Assembly (NCBI GenBank): GCA_905221605.1 | Contig: CAJNDS010000208.1 | Span: 122,501-186,500, forward strand | Direction: 5' to 3' | Origin: Symbiodinium natans | Lineage: Eukaryota > Sar > Dinophyceae > Suessiales > Symbiodiniaceae | Length of the DNA: 64,000 nt | Shown: positions 9,450 through 19,646 of the stretch, piece after piece | Layout of the letters: each line of letters starts with the position of its first letter | Numbering within the stretch: position 1 is the stretch's first letter | Program-made: the position numbers and the translations under genes | The notes under the pieces: generated by a model | What the model saw: only the letters and a program-made list of their open reading frames with translations | Told to the model about the DNA's origin: nothing | Database searches by the model: none

Positions 9450-11627
9450 TCAGAACTCGCAGCCTGTCTCTCGACCAGACACGTACACAGCAACACGCAA
9501 GTCTGCGCTATTGAAACGACTTCCAAAAGTCATGGATTGCAAGCTGCCAGGAAAGGCCACATTCTCCAAGCTCTGGTTGAAAGAACGTCCGAAGCTAAGG
9601 CACTGTAAGCTGCCAGGCAAGGACACATTCTCCAAGCTCTGGTTGAAAGCATATCCGAAGCTAAGGGCCTGTAAGCTGCCAGGCAAGCCCACATTCTCCA
9701 AGCTCTGGTTGAAAGCATATCCGAAGCTCAAAGACTGCAAACTGCCAGGCAAGGCCGCGTTCTCCAAGCTCTGGTTGAAAGAATGTCCGAAGCTCAACGA
9801 CTGCAAATTGCCAGGCAAGGCCACGTTCTCCAAGCTCTGGTTGAAAGAATGTCCGAAGCTCAAGAACAGTAAGCTGGTAGGGAAGGCAACATTCTGCAAA
9901 CTCTGGTTGAAATGTCCTCCAAAACTCAAGGACTGCAAGCTGCCAGGCAAGCCCACGTTCTCCAAGCTCTGGTTGAAACAGCATCCGAAGCTCAAGGACT
10001 GCAAGCTGACAGGCAGGGCCACGTTCTCCAAGCTCTGGTTGAAAGCATATCCGAAGCTCAAGGACTGCAAACTGCCAGGCAAGGCCGCGTTCTCCAAGCT
10101 CTGGTTGAAAGAATGTCCGACGCTCAAGGACTGTAAGCTGGCAGGGAAGGCAACGTTCTGCAAACTCTGGTTGAAACGTTTTCCAAAACTCAAGGACTGC
10201 AAGCTGCCAGGCAAGCCCACGTTCTCCAAGCTCTGGTTGAAACAGCATCCGAAGCTCAAGGACTGCAAACTGGCAGGCAAGGCCACGTTCTCCAAGCTCT
10301 GGTTGAAAGCATATCCGAAGCTCAAGGATTGCAAAGTGCCAGGCAAGGCCACGTTCTCCAAGCTCTGGTTGAAAGAATGTCCGAAGCTCAAGAACAGTAA
10401 GCTGGCAGGGAAGGCAGCATTCTGCAAACTCTGATTGAAATGTCCTCCAAAACTCAAGGACTGCAAGCTGCCGGGCAAGGCCACGTTCTCCAAGCTCTGG
10501 CTGAAACAGCATCCGAAGCTCAAGGACTGCAAACTGCAAGGAAAGGCCGCATTCTCCAAACTCTGGTCGAAATCGCCTCCGAAGCTCAAGGACTGCAAGC
10601 TGCCCGGCAAGGCCATGTTCTCTAAGCTTTGGTTGAAAGAATATCCGAAGCTCAAGGACTGCAAACTGCCAGGCAAGGTCACGTTCTCCAAGCTGTGGTT
10701 GAAAGAATCGCTGAAGCTCAAGGACTGCAAGCTGCCAGGCAAGGCCACATGCTCCAAACTCTGGTCGAAATCGCCTCCGAAGCTCAAGGACTGCAAGCTG
10801 CCAGGCAAGGCCATGTTCTCTAAGCTTTGGTTGAAAGAATATCCGAAGCTCAAGGACTGCAAACTGCCAGGCAAGGTCACGTTCTCCAAGCTCTGGTTGA
10901 AATCGTCTCCGAAGCTCAAGGATTGCAAGCTGCCAGGCAAGGTCACGTTCTCTAAGCTTTGGTTGAAAGAACATCCGAAGCTCAAGGACTGCAAGCTGCC
11001 AGGCAAGGTTACGTTCGCCAACCTCTGGTTGAAAGCGCTTCCGAAGCTCAAGGACTGCAAGTTCTTTGGCAGCTCGACGTTCTCGAGACTGCGCTCGCCA
11101 TAGAACTCCAACGAAGAGATTGCATCCTTTGCATGTACGTCCATCATGCTCAAGCGTTGGCCGTCACTTGCTCGCAGAAACGCAGCTGCTGCGTGCCCTG
11201 CACCAACCTAGGTTGTCCCCTTAAACCCTCCGACAAAAATCCCCAAACAGGTTCCTCTTGCACCTTTCCATGAGGGAAACATATATCTAAGCATAGCAAG
11301 GGCAACCTGCTGAACCACATACGTGATGACATCGCCCTGAACTTGTTCCAACAGCGGCTTGGAATCGTCCAGGGTTCTGCCACCAGCCGCCAGGACAAGC
11401 ACGCCACCTAACCGCAAGCTGATCCTTCCTGCGACACTCTTGCGCAAATCTTCCACGGTCATGTTGTCTTCCAAAGGAAGCTGCACTTCGGAACCATCGA
11501 GACCGTGGACCGTTAACTGTCGGGAGGCAGTAAGGCCGTCAAACTCGTCAAGGCGCTGACGTTTGACCTTCCTTTCTTCTGGAGACCCACGAAGCATGGC
11601 CCGAAATCCTGGTGCGAGGTCGGCCAT
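9450..11627 (-). CDS. Ubiquitin-like + FNIP-repeat protein, copy 1
   Basis: A two-exon gene: 11307-11627 and 9450-11207, about 692 residues. Exon 1 (107 codons) starts MADLAPGFRAM and holds a ubiquitin-like domain (QLTVHGLDGSEVQLPLEDN to GDVITYVVQQ). Exon 2 encodes about 24 tandem 23-residue units of the form LPGSLQSLSFGxxFNQSLEN, matching the FNIP leucine-rich-repeat family known from Dictyostelium and common in dinoflagellates. The C-terminus is a short non-repeat tail (DLRVAVYVSGRETGCEF). The intron is supported by a paralogue at 58070-60142 with the same head, intron position and tail. The 5' leader upstream of the ATG is also conserved between the copies, which fixes the start. FNIP/LRR solenoids usually bind proteins and a Ubl head suggests a link to the ubiquitin system, but that is inference. 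Because of the 69-bp period the antisense strand stays open over long stretches; those frames are shadows. Confidence 0.85.
11208..11306 (-). other. 99-bp intron of FNIP gene copy 1
   Basis: Coding strand CAGCAG|GTTGCC to ACCTAG|GTTGGTG, phase 0. AG|GTTG is repeated at both boundaries. Without splicing the frame stops at that TAG. The paralogue has a 90-bp intron at the identical position. Confidence 0.85.
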
Positions 11628-11689
11628 ACTTTGGCCTTGCGCCTTGGCTTGGGTGACCTTTGTGGACGAAATGAACCTATAGACCTTAA

Positions 11690-12579
11690 TTAGAGAGAAT
11701 GTAGCACAGGGCGCTGGGTACCTGATCCCACTGTAAGGCTAGTGTTGTCCCTAAGGGAGCTTTTCTTCTGAACAGCCGAAGGTCATGCAAGCAGCCGGCA
11801 CAAGCCAGGATTCCCAACAGGACTTGATGTAGAGAACTAACCATGTGCGAGTTTAGGATTACAACTGCAACTTTGGATTGAGGATCCGATTCCCTCATGT
11901 TAGAAGTAGAGTGAGTCTCTTGAGCAGCACCCAACCCCAAACCCCAAAGACTCGACAATTCCAAGCCCCTCAACCTCATACTTGGGTCCTAGTTAAGACG
12001 GTTTAAGGTTTAGGGTTTGGGGTTTAGGGTTTCGGGTTTAGGGTAAACCCTAACCCTAAACCCTAAACCCTAAACCCTAAACCCTAAACCCTAAACCCTA
12101 AACCCTAAACCCTAAACCCTAAACCCTAAACCCCGCAGTGGTTGTCTGCCCACTCCCCTCCTCCCGAGCATCCTGATCCTGGTCAAAGCTCTGAATACTG
12201 TAATCCTGCCCTTCTCCCAGCCCGATGATAGGAAAACTCTCTAGCTTCCTACATGGGGCTTGTCGAAATTAGGGTTCCTTACGGGTCCTTATTATATGGG
12301 AATCCTGCTGTTAGGGGTCTATTTTGGGGTCCCTTATTTTTCGTAAACCCCCACATCTGACCCCCAACGCCTAAGAAGGGATCTCACACACCCCACACCC
12401 CACCTAGAAAAGTGCCAGATGCAAGGTTGGGGGGGGTTGGGAAATCGAGCAGGCTTCTTCTTGAGGGGGTTTTAAGCCAGATTACGGGAGGTATCATGGG
12501 CCCTTAATATGGGCCCTTACGTTCTTTCAAAAAAGGTTCAGGGTTTAGGGTCTAGGGTCTAGGGTTTAGGGTTTAGGGT
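11690..12579. other. Upstream region of FNIP copy 1 and repeats
   Basis: About 11640-11800 shares scattered similarity with the region upstream of copy 2 (for example GTAGCAYAGGGC and TGATCCCA), so the duplication included upstream DNA. Then a CCCTAAA array (12035-12132), a family D fragment in reverse orientation (about 12266-12365) and TTTAGGG repeats. No exon called. Confidence 0.6.
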
Positions 12580-12668
12580 TTAGGGCAACACAGGCATGGC
12601 CCACACGACCCCCTCCAGGACCAGAGGCTCGGCGTAGTGGGCATCAAAGAAACCGGGCTTCGTGGAAC
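12580..12668 (-). CDS. C-terminal exon, unknown protein
   Basis: The minus strand reads STKPGFFDAHYAEPLVLEGV then VWAMPVLP and stops. Acceptor CTGCAG|GT; stop TTG CCC TAA is supplied by the repeat array. 89 bp = 2 + 29 codons. Clean coding composition. Confidence 0.7.
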
Positions 12669-12951
12669 CTGCAGTTCTCCATGGGCAGGTTTAGGGCTTA
12701 CAGGGTTTAGGGTTTAGGGTTTAGGGTTTAGGGTTTAGGGTTTCGGGTTTAGGTTCTAGGGTTTAGGGTCTGGGGCTTATGTTTTAGGTTGTTTGGGTCT
12801 CGGCGTCTCGGGTTTAGTGTTCCGGCTTTCAGGGTCTTGGGTTTAGGGCTAAGATTTTAAGAGCCTGCAATTCTGGATCATGCATGTCTCGTAGTTGTAG
12901 TTCCGTTTTTTTTTTTTTTTTTTGGGGGGGGGGGTGTTGAAATCGGGCTTA

Positions 12952-13079
12952 CTTGGAGGTTCACCAATCCTAACTGTACTTTTACCTGTACTTCTAACCA
13001 TATTAGGGAACTTAAGGGGCTTACAAGTACAGTTCTAAGTTCAGTTTTAATTGGTTAATAAGTACCATGAACCTCCAAG
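12952..13079. mobile_element. Introner-like palindrome, family A copy 4
   Basis: CTTGGAGGTTCACCAATCC at the left, GTACCATGAACCTCCAAG at the right; the left terminus has lost the CATGGTAC part. It follows a T/G run at 12907-12936. Confidence 0.75.
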
Positions 13080-13151
13080 GTTACCCTAAACCCTAAACCT
13101 GAAACCCGAAACCCTAAACCATAAACCCTAAACCCAATTGGGTACGGCCCT

Positions 13152-13237
13152 TCAACTCCACCGGCTTGCTGCAGCTGCTTTGCCTTCAGACTGAGCAGCA
13201 CCAGTGGCGTCTGAGCACGCGGCGTGCTCTGGGCCGA
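13152..13237 (-). CDS. C-terminal exon joined across an introner
   Basis: From acceptor CCTCCCAG|TC the minus strand reads GPEHAACSDATGAAQSEGKA then AAASRWS and stops at TGA. It joins in frame to the exon at 13384-13442 (KKPA|V-GPEHAAC). An alternative frame (SAQSTPRAQTPLVLLSLKAK) is also open but does not join as well. Confidence 0.6.
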
Positions 13238-13383
13238 CTGGGAGGTTCTCATGGTACTTATTAGCCAATCATAACTGTACTTCTAAGTGTACTTCTAACC
13301 ATACTTGGGCACCTAAGGGGATTATAGGTGGGTTACAAGTGCAGCTATGAGTGGTTCATAAGTATCATGAACCTCCAAGTGAC
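13238..13383 (-). mobile_element. Family A introner acting as GT-AG intron
   Basis: Coding strand: GCC G|GTCACTTGGAGGTTCATGA ... GAGAACCTCCCAG|TC. Both terminal repeats double as canonical splice sites, so the element is the whole 146-bp intron. The interior keeps CTGTACTTCTAAG and GTACTTATTAGCC motifs. Confidence 0.75.
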
Positions 13384-13442
13384 CGGCAGGCTTTTTAGGG
13401 CTTTGCTTCTTGTTGTCGTTGCTGTTGGGGCGATTGGCTTGC
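13384..13442 (-). CDS. Coding exon, Asn/Lys-rich
   Basis: The minus strand reads QANRPNSNDNKKQSPKKPA, 59 bp. Acceptor CTGCAG|GCAAGCC, donor G|GTCAC in the introner. Low-complexity hydrophilic sequence typical of a disordered tail. Confidence 0.6.
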
Positions 13443-13929
13443 CTGCAGGATGGCTTTAAAGGCGCAAGTGCCATGGTGTGTGAAGTATCAGGGGTTTGGC
13501 GCTTGCGCCAAAGATGTACCTACGCTAGACTGACGAACCCAGAAGTCATGAAACCCTAAACCCTGAGAACGCTACACTCCCCCAAAACACTCAAAAACCC
13601 CCAAAGATCCCCAAAGCACCTACCCCGAAAGCCCTAAACCCCTGAATGCTGGACCCCACCTACACCTTGAAACACCTAAAAAAATAAACCCGAAAGAGCC
13701 TTCCATCCCCCACAAAACCAAACAGCAAACCTAAACGCCCTCAAGCCAAGAAGCCGAAATACCCCCTCAACCCTAAACCCCAAACCTAAAGCCCTAAACC
13801 CTTCCCGAACCCTGAAGCCCTAAACCCTAGAAACCTCCAACCCTGTAACCCCTGACACCCACACAAAAAATGGCAACCTGAAACCCTAAACCCTAAACCC
13901 TAAACCCTAAACCCTAAAAAAAGCAATCG

Positions 13930-13966
13930 GCCTGGCAGTTGCACCTTCAACAGCTCGGACCTCAAG
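13930..13966 (-). CDS. Possible micro-exon LEVRAVEGATARPIA
   Basis: Acceptor CCCAG|CTTGAG; possible donor GAAG|GTGCAAC would make it only 22 bp. Bracketed by CCCTAAA on the left and TTTAGGG on the right like other exons. Confidence 0.35.
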
Positions 13967-13969
13967 CTG

Positions 13970-15095
13970 GGTTTTAGGGTTTCAGGGCGGAGGGTTCAGG
14001 GGTTCAGGGGTTCAGGGGTTCAGGGGTTCACGGTTTAGGGGTTAGGGTTTAGGGTTTAGGGTTTGGGGTGTAGGGTTTAGGGTTTAGGGTTTAGGGTTTG
14101 GGTTTCAGGGTCGACGGTTTTGGGTTTCATGTTGAGGGGTTTAGGGTTTCAGGGTTGACGGTTCAGGGGTTTTTAGGGTTCAGGCATATGGGGTTCAGGG
14201 CTTCTGGTTTAGGGGTTTAAGGTTCAGGTTTCAGGGTTTAAGGGTTAAGGGCTTTAGCGGTCTCAGGGCTTAGCGGCTTAGGCGTTTCAGGGTTTCAGGG
14301 TCTCAGGGCTTAAGATTTAGGCTGAGAAGTGAAGTAGCTTCAAGGGCTCAGGGCTAAAAGGGTTTAGCATGCTGGGGTTTAGGGTTTAGGGTATAGGGTT
14401 TAGGGTTTAGGGTTCAGGGTTTAGGGTTTAGTTTTGTAGGGTTTAGGGTTTGGGGTTTAGGGTTATTAGGGTTAAAGGTTTAGGGGTGCAAGGCTTGGGA
14501 TTTTGGGGGCTGAGGGCGGCTTCAGGGTTCCGAGAAGGAACTTACGGTTTTGGGGCTTAAAGGGTGTAGAGGTGGGCTTAGGGTTTAGAGTTTCGGGTTT
14601 AGGGTTTTAGGGTTTTAGGGTTTAAGGTTAGGGTTTAGGGTTTTCGGGTTTCAAGGCCTGGGGATTTTTTAGGGCTTCGGGGCTCAGGGTTCTGAACTTA
14701 TTTCCACTTCTTCGGGGGTGGAGAGAAATACTCAACGGGCAGTAGAGGGTCTCCATGTTAGTGGCTAGGACTAGGATAGGCAAGTAACATTACCCTAAAC
14801 CTTCATCAGTCCCTAAATTACGTGCTTTTGAAGGCTTGAAGCTATATATCCCGGGCCGTTGCCTGCCGTGTCGGCTTTCCGTTGCAGGTTTTTGAAGTAC
14901 GGAAGACATGGATACCCGAACCCTGATTGAAGACCTATAAACCCTACGCCAAAGCCCGAACCCCCTAAACCCCAAACCCTAAACCCCGAACGCCCCGAAC
15001 CTTAATCCCTAAACCCCCAACCCTGAACCCTTAACCCTTAACCCTAAACCCTAACCCTAAACCCCAAACCCTAAACCCTAACCCCCCCCCCCCCG
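13970..15095. other. Drifted TTTAGGG spacer
   Basis: More than 1 kb of TTTAGGG, TTCAGGG and GGGTTC variants with no exon. A small AT-richer island at 14760-14940 gives no convincing frame. Confidence 0.65.
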
Positions 15096-15099
15096 GGGT

Positions 15100-15163
15100 G
15101 GAAGTCGTAGAGGTCAATCGTGGATCTCACCGTGGACCCGCGGACAGTCTGAAGCCTGGACTC
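15100..15163 (-). CDS. Coding exon, unknown protein
   Basis: The minus strand reads ESRLQTVRGSTVRSTIDLYD then FHP. Acceptor GCGAG|GAG; the donor is lost in a C/G run (15082-15096). Flanked by CCCTAAA and TTTAGGG arrays. Confidence 0.6.
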
Positions 15164-15295
15164 CTCGCATGGTTTAGGGTTTAGGGTTTAGGGTTTAGGG
15201 TTTAGGGTTTAGGGTAGCATAAGGGAAACTGTGAAATTATCCTAAGGGTCTACCGAGTATTGCGTGCCATGAGCCCCATTTTGCAGCGACAGCTT

Positions 15296-15378
15296 CTATG
15301 TGATAGCTGCGGCCTTGCAGGCACGCCACACCTCCTGGAGCTCGCGCAGCACGTCCTTGCTGCCGCGCGCATCCCGCA
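15296..15378 (-). CDS. C-terminal exon, helical
   Basis: The minus strand reads RDARGSKDVLRELQEVWRAC then KAAAIT and stops at TAG. 83 bp = 2 + 27 codons; acceptor GAAAG|TG. A larger open frame continues upstream to 15574, so the start of the exon is uncertain. Confidence 0.6.
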
Positions 15379-15703
15379 CTTTCCAAGAGCAAACACAAAA
15401 AATCGGAGAAATCGTCTCGGGCTTTCCCAGAACACACCGCCTCGTGGATAAAATCCTCAAATTGTTGAAAAGTTGATACCTCAAGCTGTTACAGAGCCGT
15501 GCCTGCACAGCTGAAAAATCTACTCCTAAATTAATTAGCGGCTCCACAGGGACGCTGCGAGAAGCAGTGGCCACAAAGATGTCAGCATCGAGGTGGTGCC
15601 CGAAGTCTCTTCACCTTAGTTGCTGAGTTCATAAGCCCCCAAAAACAAGGGTACACTTCTGGTTTTGTAGAGATTCTAGTATCCCAAAAAGTGTAAAGTG
15701 TAC

Positions 15704-17164
15704 TCACTCAGCTACTAAGTCACTGCCATGGTCATGATCATGGGCTGGTGACGCGCATGCCACGGAGGGTGGCAGTGCCAAAGCAGCCTGCGTCGAGGGC
15801 GTGAACGCCAAAGCCTGGGTCGACACAGCATGCTCTGCGTGGCCGGCAAGAACCTCAGCAAGGCTGACAGTGAGAAGACGCGGGGTGTCGCCAGCAACGA
15901 TGATGTACATCACTCCATGACCCGCAACCATGGCTGTGTCTCCACAGTCGATTGCGCTCTCGAAGACCGGCGCGACCACCGGAGTCCCAGCTGCATTGGC
16001 GCTCACTTCCGCCACAGACAGATTCCCGTCCTTGCTCAACACGGCCACATGTGTTCCAGCTGCATCGGACGCCAGGTCCACTTGCCAATGGCACGCATCA
16101 TTGTCATTTGGGTAGCGGGTTGTCTTCATCAAGTTGCCGGCAGCCACGCTGCCAGTTGCAGACATGGATGCCACATATCTGGGTGTGGGAGAACGGTCCA
16201 GCGGGGAGAGGTCAGCGACGAAGAGTCCAGCCACCTTGTTCTTCCTTACTGTTCCAGACCTGAATGCCACTCCTGTAGCATCTGGAGGGCTTGGAAATGC
16301 GACCTTCTCCCATGTTGCGGGCTCTGCGGCTTGGCCTGTGAAAGTCATGCGGAACCAGGAACCTGCGCAGCCGGTGACGAGAGTATTGCCGACATAGGCC
16401 GCGCCGTGAAATGCCGGGCAGCTTGGTGAGGAGGCGTTGCCTAGTTCGGTCAGGACTTCGCCCGAACGACCTGTCACAACAAAATGGTCTGGCAAGGACG
16501 ACGCGCCCGAGACGCGCGTGAGCCTCGGCGTGGTTGTTACTGACACGACGAAATGGTCGTCGCTGAGTGCATAAGCTACCCCATGGTGAGCTCCCTCAAC
16601 GGGCACCTCAAGCAGGGATGGAGTTGTGGACAAGCTAGACTCTTTGACGAAGACGGCAGATGAGTTTTGCATCTCATCGTCCGGATTTGGAGACCAAACG
16701 CCATCCATGAACACGCTCATGTAGCCAGCTGAGTAGGTCAGGTGCGTGGGCTTCCAACCTGTCACGTTGAAGTCGTACGCAGCTGGGGTACTCTTGACAA
16801 CATCTACATGATCGCCGTGGTCATCCTGAGAAATACCGGGGTTGAAGAAGTGTACTGATCCTTTCTGGTCAGTCCCGCGGTCAACACAAAGGACCGTGGC
16901 CATGTCTGTGTCCGTAGCCAGCAAGCGTGCTCCTGGAATCGGCACGTTGAAGGTTGCGGAAGTCGACATATCATCCAGGTCAAGAACGTGCAGCTTGGCC
17001 TCGTTCTTGTCAGAGATGAAGAGCCGTCCCTTGGTGCAGTGATGATCTGCGCGCGCACTGAGGACGTTGAGACTGCAAAGCAGCAGCCACTTGGCCATCA
17101 TTGCAAGCAATGAAACCGCGCCACCTAGATGCGATAGGAGCCAAGAAGCTGCGCCTGCATTCAT
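15704..17164 (-). CDS. Secreted beta-propeller, AztD-like zinc chaperone candidate
   Basis: A single uninterrupted frame of 486 codons. Residues about 1-40 give a hydrophobic leader (AMMAKWLLLCSLNVLSARA), predicting secretion; Met22 or Met23 could equally be the start. Repeated strand motifs (LHVLDLDD, GARLLATDTD, GVAYALSDDHFVVSV, GTHVAVLSKDG) fit a beta-propeller. The run FFNPGISQDDHGDHVD (about 107-121) and GWKPTHLTYS (136-145), plus a His-rich tail AHDHDHG, match the layout of bacterial periplasmic zinc metallochaperones of the AztD type, which hand zinc to ABC importers. No ABC transporter lies nearby. It is the only long protein here without an intron, which fits recent transfer from bacteria or retroposition. 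Family assignment is from motif memory, not a search; another lactonase/YncE-type propeller is possible. Confidence 0.7.
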   Translation of the reverse strand: MNAGAASWLLSHLGGAVSLLAMMAKWLLLCSLNVLSARADHHCTKGRLFISDKNEAKLHVLDLDDMSTSATFNVPIPGARLLATDTDMATVLCVDRGTDQKGSVHFFNPGISQDDHGDHVDVVKSTPAAYDFNVTGWKPTHLTYSAGYMSVFMDGVWSPNPDDEMQNSSAVFVKESSLSTTPSLLEVPVEGAHHGVAYALSDDHFVVSVTTTPRLTRVSGASSLPDHFVVTGRSGEVLTELGNASSPSCPAFHGAAYVGNTLVTGCAGSWFRMTFTGQAAEPATWEKVAFPSPPDATGVAFRSGTVRKNKVAGLFVADLSPLDRSPTPRYVASMSATGSVAAGNLMKTTRYPNDNDACHWQVDLASDAAGTHVAVLSKDGNLSVAEVSANAAGTPVVAPVFESAIDCGDTAMVAGHGVMYIIVAGDTPRLLTVSLAEVLAGHAEHAVSTQALAFTPSTQAALALPPSVACASPAHDHDHGSDLVAE

Positions 17165-17289
17165 GGATCAACAAGTGCCTGCAAAGCGTCAGCTGTCAAC
17201 GTCAGGCCTTCTGTGCCTGTACATGCAGGTTGCAACGCACGCAGATCACCAATCCTCAAACCCTTCCCTAACCTAAACCCCAAACTCTG

Positions 17290-17415
17290 CTTGGAGGCTC
17301 ATGGGCAGTTATAAGTAGGGTTAGAATTATGGTAGCTATACTTATACCCCTATTTAGGGTACTTGTAACGGGTTCTTGTAACGATACTTAGTATACCTGC
17401 CTACGAACCCCCAAG
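17290..17415. mobile_element. Introner-like palindrome, family A copy 6
   Basis: CTTGGAGGCTCATGGGCAG at the left and CTACGAACCCCCAAG at the right; more diverged than other copies. It abuts the exon at 17428-17499. Confidence 0.65.
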
Positions 17416-17427
17416 CGAACCCTCAAC

Positions 17428-17499
17428 TTGCAGAAGTCGGTCCTTCTCGGCCACGACGGTCGCCGTGAAGATTCGTCGTCGATGGCGGCGCCCGCTCAT
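17428..17499 (-). CDS. N-terminal exon, basic start
   Basis: The minus strand reads MSGRRHRRRIFTATVVAEKD then RLLQ: 24 codons from ATG to donor CAA|GTTGAG. An Arg-rich N-terminus. Element A6 follows 12 bp downstream. Confidence 0.6.
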
Positions 17500-17834
17500 T
17501 CAAGGGTTTAGGGTTTTTGGTGTTTGGGGTTTAGGATTTAGGGTCACACAACCTGTTCCCTTGGAAATTTCTGTTCGGCTTGCCATCCCCCCTAAACCCT
17601 AAACCTTGTGTGTGTGTGCGGGGGGGGGGGGGGGGGGGGCACCTTCAACTGACAACTCTAAACTTTCCACATCGCAGCTGTGATTTCCTTAAACCCTAAA
17701 CTCTAAACCCTAAACCCTAAACCCAAATGTCTTTATTGCAGGACCTATTTAACCCTCGAACCCTGACACCCTGGAAACCCTAAACTCCTCGGTGATGTAG
17801 CCGAGTTCTGAAGCGGCCGAAGAAGCTAGCGGCT

Positions 17835-18165
17835 TTAGGCTTGAGGCTTTATAGGCTTTATAGGCTTTATAGGCTTTATAGGCTTTATAGGCTTTATAGG
17901 CTTTATAGGCTTTATAGGCTTTATAGGCTTTAGGCTTTATAGGCTTTAGGCTTTAGGCTTTAGGCTTGAGGCTTGAGGCTTGAGGCTTTAGGCTTTAGGC
18001 TTTAGGCTTTAGGCTTTAGGTGTTAGGCTTTAGGCTTTAGGCTTTAGGCTTGAGGCTTGAGGCTTGAGGCTTGAGGCTTGAGGCTTTAGGCTTTAGGCTT
18101 TAGGCTTTAGGCTTTAGGCTTTAGGCTTTAGGCTTTAGGCTTTAGGCTTTAGGCTTTAGGCTTTA
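17835..18165. repeat. GGCTTTA / GGCTTTATA array
   Basis: Tandem nonamers GGCTTTATA then heptamers GGCTTTA and GGCTTGA. The period equals that of the telomere-type arrays, but the G3 block is replaced by GGC. Confidence 0.95.
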
Positions 18166-18509
18166 GGGCTGTTTTTCCAAGACCCTCAGGGAAAGGAGTT
18201 GATAGTACTTTGTATAAGGTTTTGAGTTTTCTAGGGCTAACGGGTTTCAGAGTTGAGGGTTTATAGGGGGTTATAGGGTTGTAGAGGTATAAGGCTTCAG
18301 GGATTAAAGGGTGTATAGGGTTATAGGCATCTCACGCTCCGAACTTTTGTTGGCTCAGTATGGATGCTCATCAAAAGGAAAAAGGGTCGTGACTGCAGAC
18401 GGCCCCTAGACAAACCCCTAAAGGGCACCCACACGACCACCCAGTAAACCTAAACCCTAAACCCTACATCCTAAACCCTAAACCCTAAACCCTCTAAAGC
18501 AAACTCAGC

Positions 18510-18582
18510 TCAAGGCCAGAAGCCGTCGGTGATCTCGATGCGCTTCGGCTTGGTCATCTCCAGCAACGCCTGCCGTGGTGGC
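18510..18582 (-). CDS. C-terminal exon, unknown protein
   Basis: The minus strand reads PPRQALLEMTKPKRIEITDG then FWP and stops at TGA. Acceptor GTCTAG|G; 73 bp = 1 + 24 codons. Confidence 0.7.
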
Positions 18583-18854
18583 CTAGACACCGACAGCCTG
18601 GGGAGGTTTAGGGCTAGACTTCAGGGTGTAGGTTCTGGGTTCAGCGTTGAGGGCCGTTGTAGGGTCAAGACCTTAAACAGTAAAACCGTACGACTAAACA
18701 ACCCTAGTTAGAGCCTAAACCCACTAAACCCACTAAACCCCGTGAACCCACAAAACCCCCCAAACCCTAAACCCCTAAACCTAAACCCCCTAAACCCTGA
18801 ACCACTAAACCCTACACCCTAACCCCAAAATCCTAAACCCTAAACCCCCCAAAC

Positions 18855-18937
18855 ATGTTCCCGCAAGAAAAGGCCTTGGCGCCGGGACCTTCGACGGCCA
18901 AGCTTTCCTTCAGAGATCGGCTCGGCAGTGGCGTTTT
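18855..18937 (-). CDS. Coding exon, Arg-rich
   Basis: The minus strand reads NATAEPISEGKLGRRRSRRQ then GLFLREH. Acceptor CACAG|AA, donor CAT|GTTTGG. Confidence 0.6.
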
Positions 18938-18959
18938 CTGTGAGGGAAGAAGGGGTTTA

Positions 18960-19615
18960 GGGTTCAGGGTTTAGGGTTAGGGGTTGTTGGGTTGCCTGGA
19001 GTTTGGGGCTTTAGGGATTGACCTTGTGCAGTAAACCCTTTGAAGGACCTCTCTCGAGCAACCCCCCTTCAGGAAGCCCCCCCCTTCACGCCCCTTCAAT
19101 GGTCTTTGTGGGTTTAGGATTGAGGTTTTAAGGGGCTCAAGTTGTCGGGCGTTAGGTTAAAGGGATAACAGGAAAGACCCCGAAGACCCTTATTTATTTC
19201 TCTATTTCTTTACTTGTTTGTTTGTTTATGTACTTTATTCATTTACTATATGTATACACACACTTGCGTATATATATATATATATTATACATATATATAT
19301 ACACATATATATACATATATATATACATATATATATATTTACAATATGAGGTCACCATATACCTAAGTATCTCGTGTAGTTCCCCTAAGGTCTAGTTTAT
19401 AAGGGTCCCTCCTTTAGCCCTTTGAAGTGTAGGGCTTGGGGGGGCTTAATATTTCGGCCATTGGTGCGGCATTTGTGCTTTTTGGGTTTTAGGGTTTCCG
19501 GTCTCGGGTTTAGGTAAACCCACAGCAGCTTGGGGTTTGGGGTGTTGGGCTTCTCCTACAACAAAAAATGTGTATGCATTCATGAACAAGTATTATGAAT
19601 AAATAAACATAAAAG

Positions 19616-19646
<31 letters not shown>

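Noticed and set aside
9511-11103. Long plus-strand frames of the form KLPGKATFSKLWLK
   Set aside because: Antisense shadows of the 69-bp FNIP repeat; they lack the conserved Ubl head and splice structure, and the same shadow occurs at 58044-59747.
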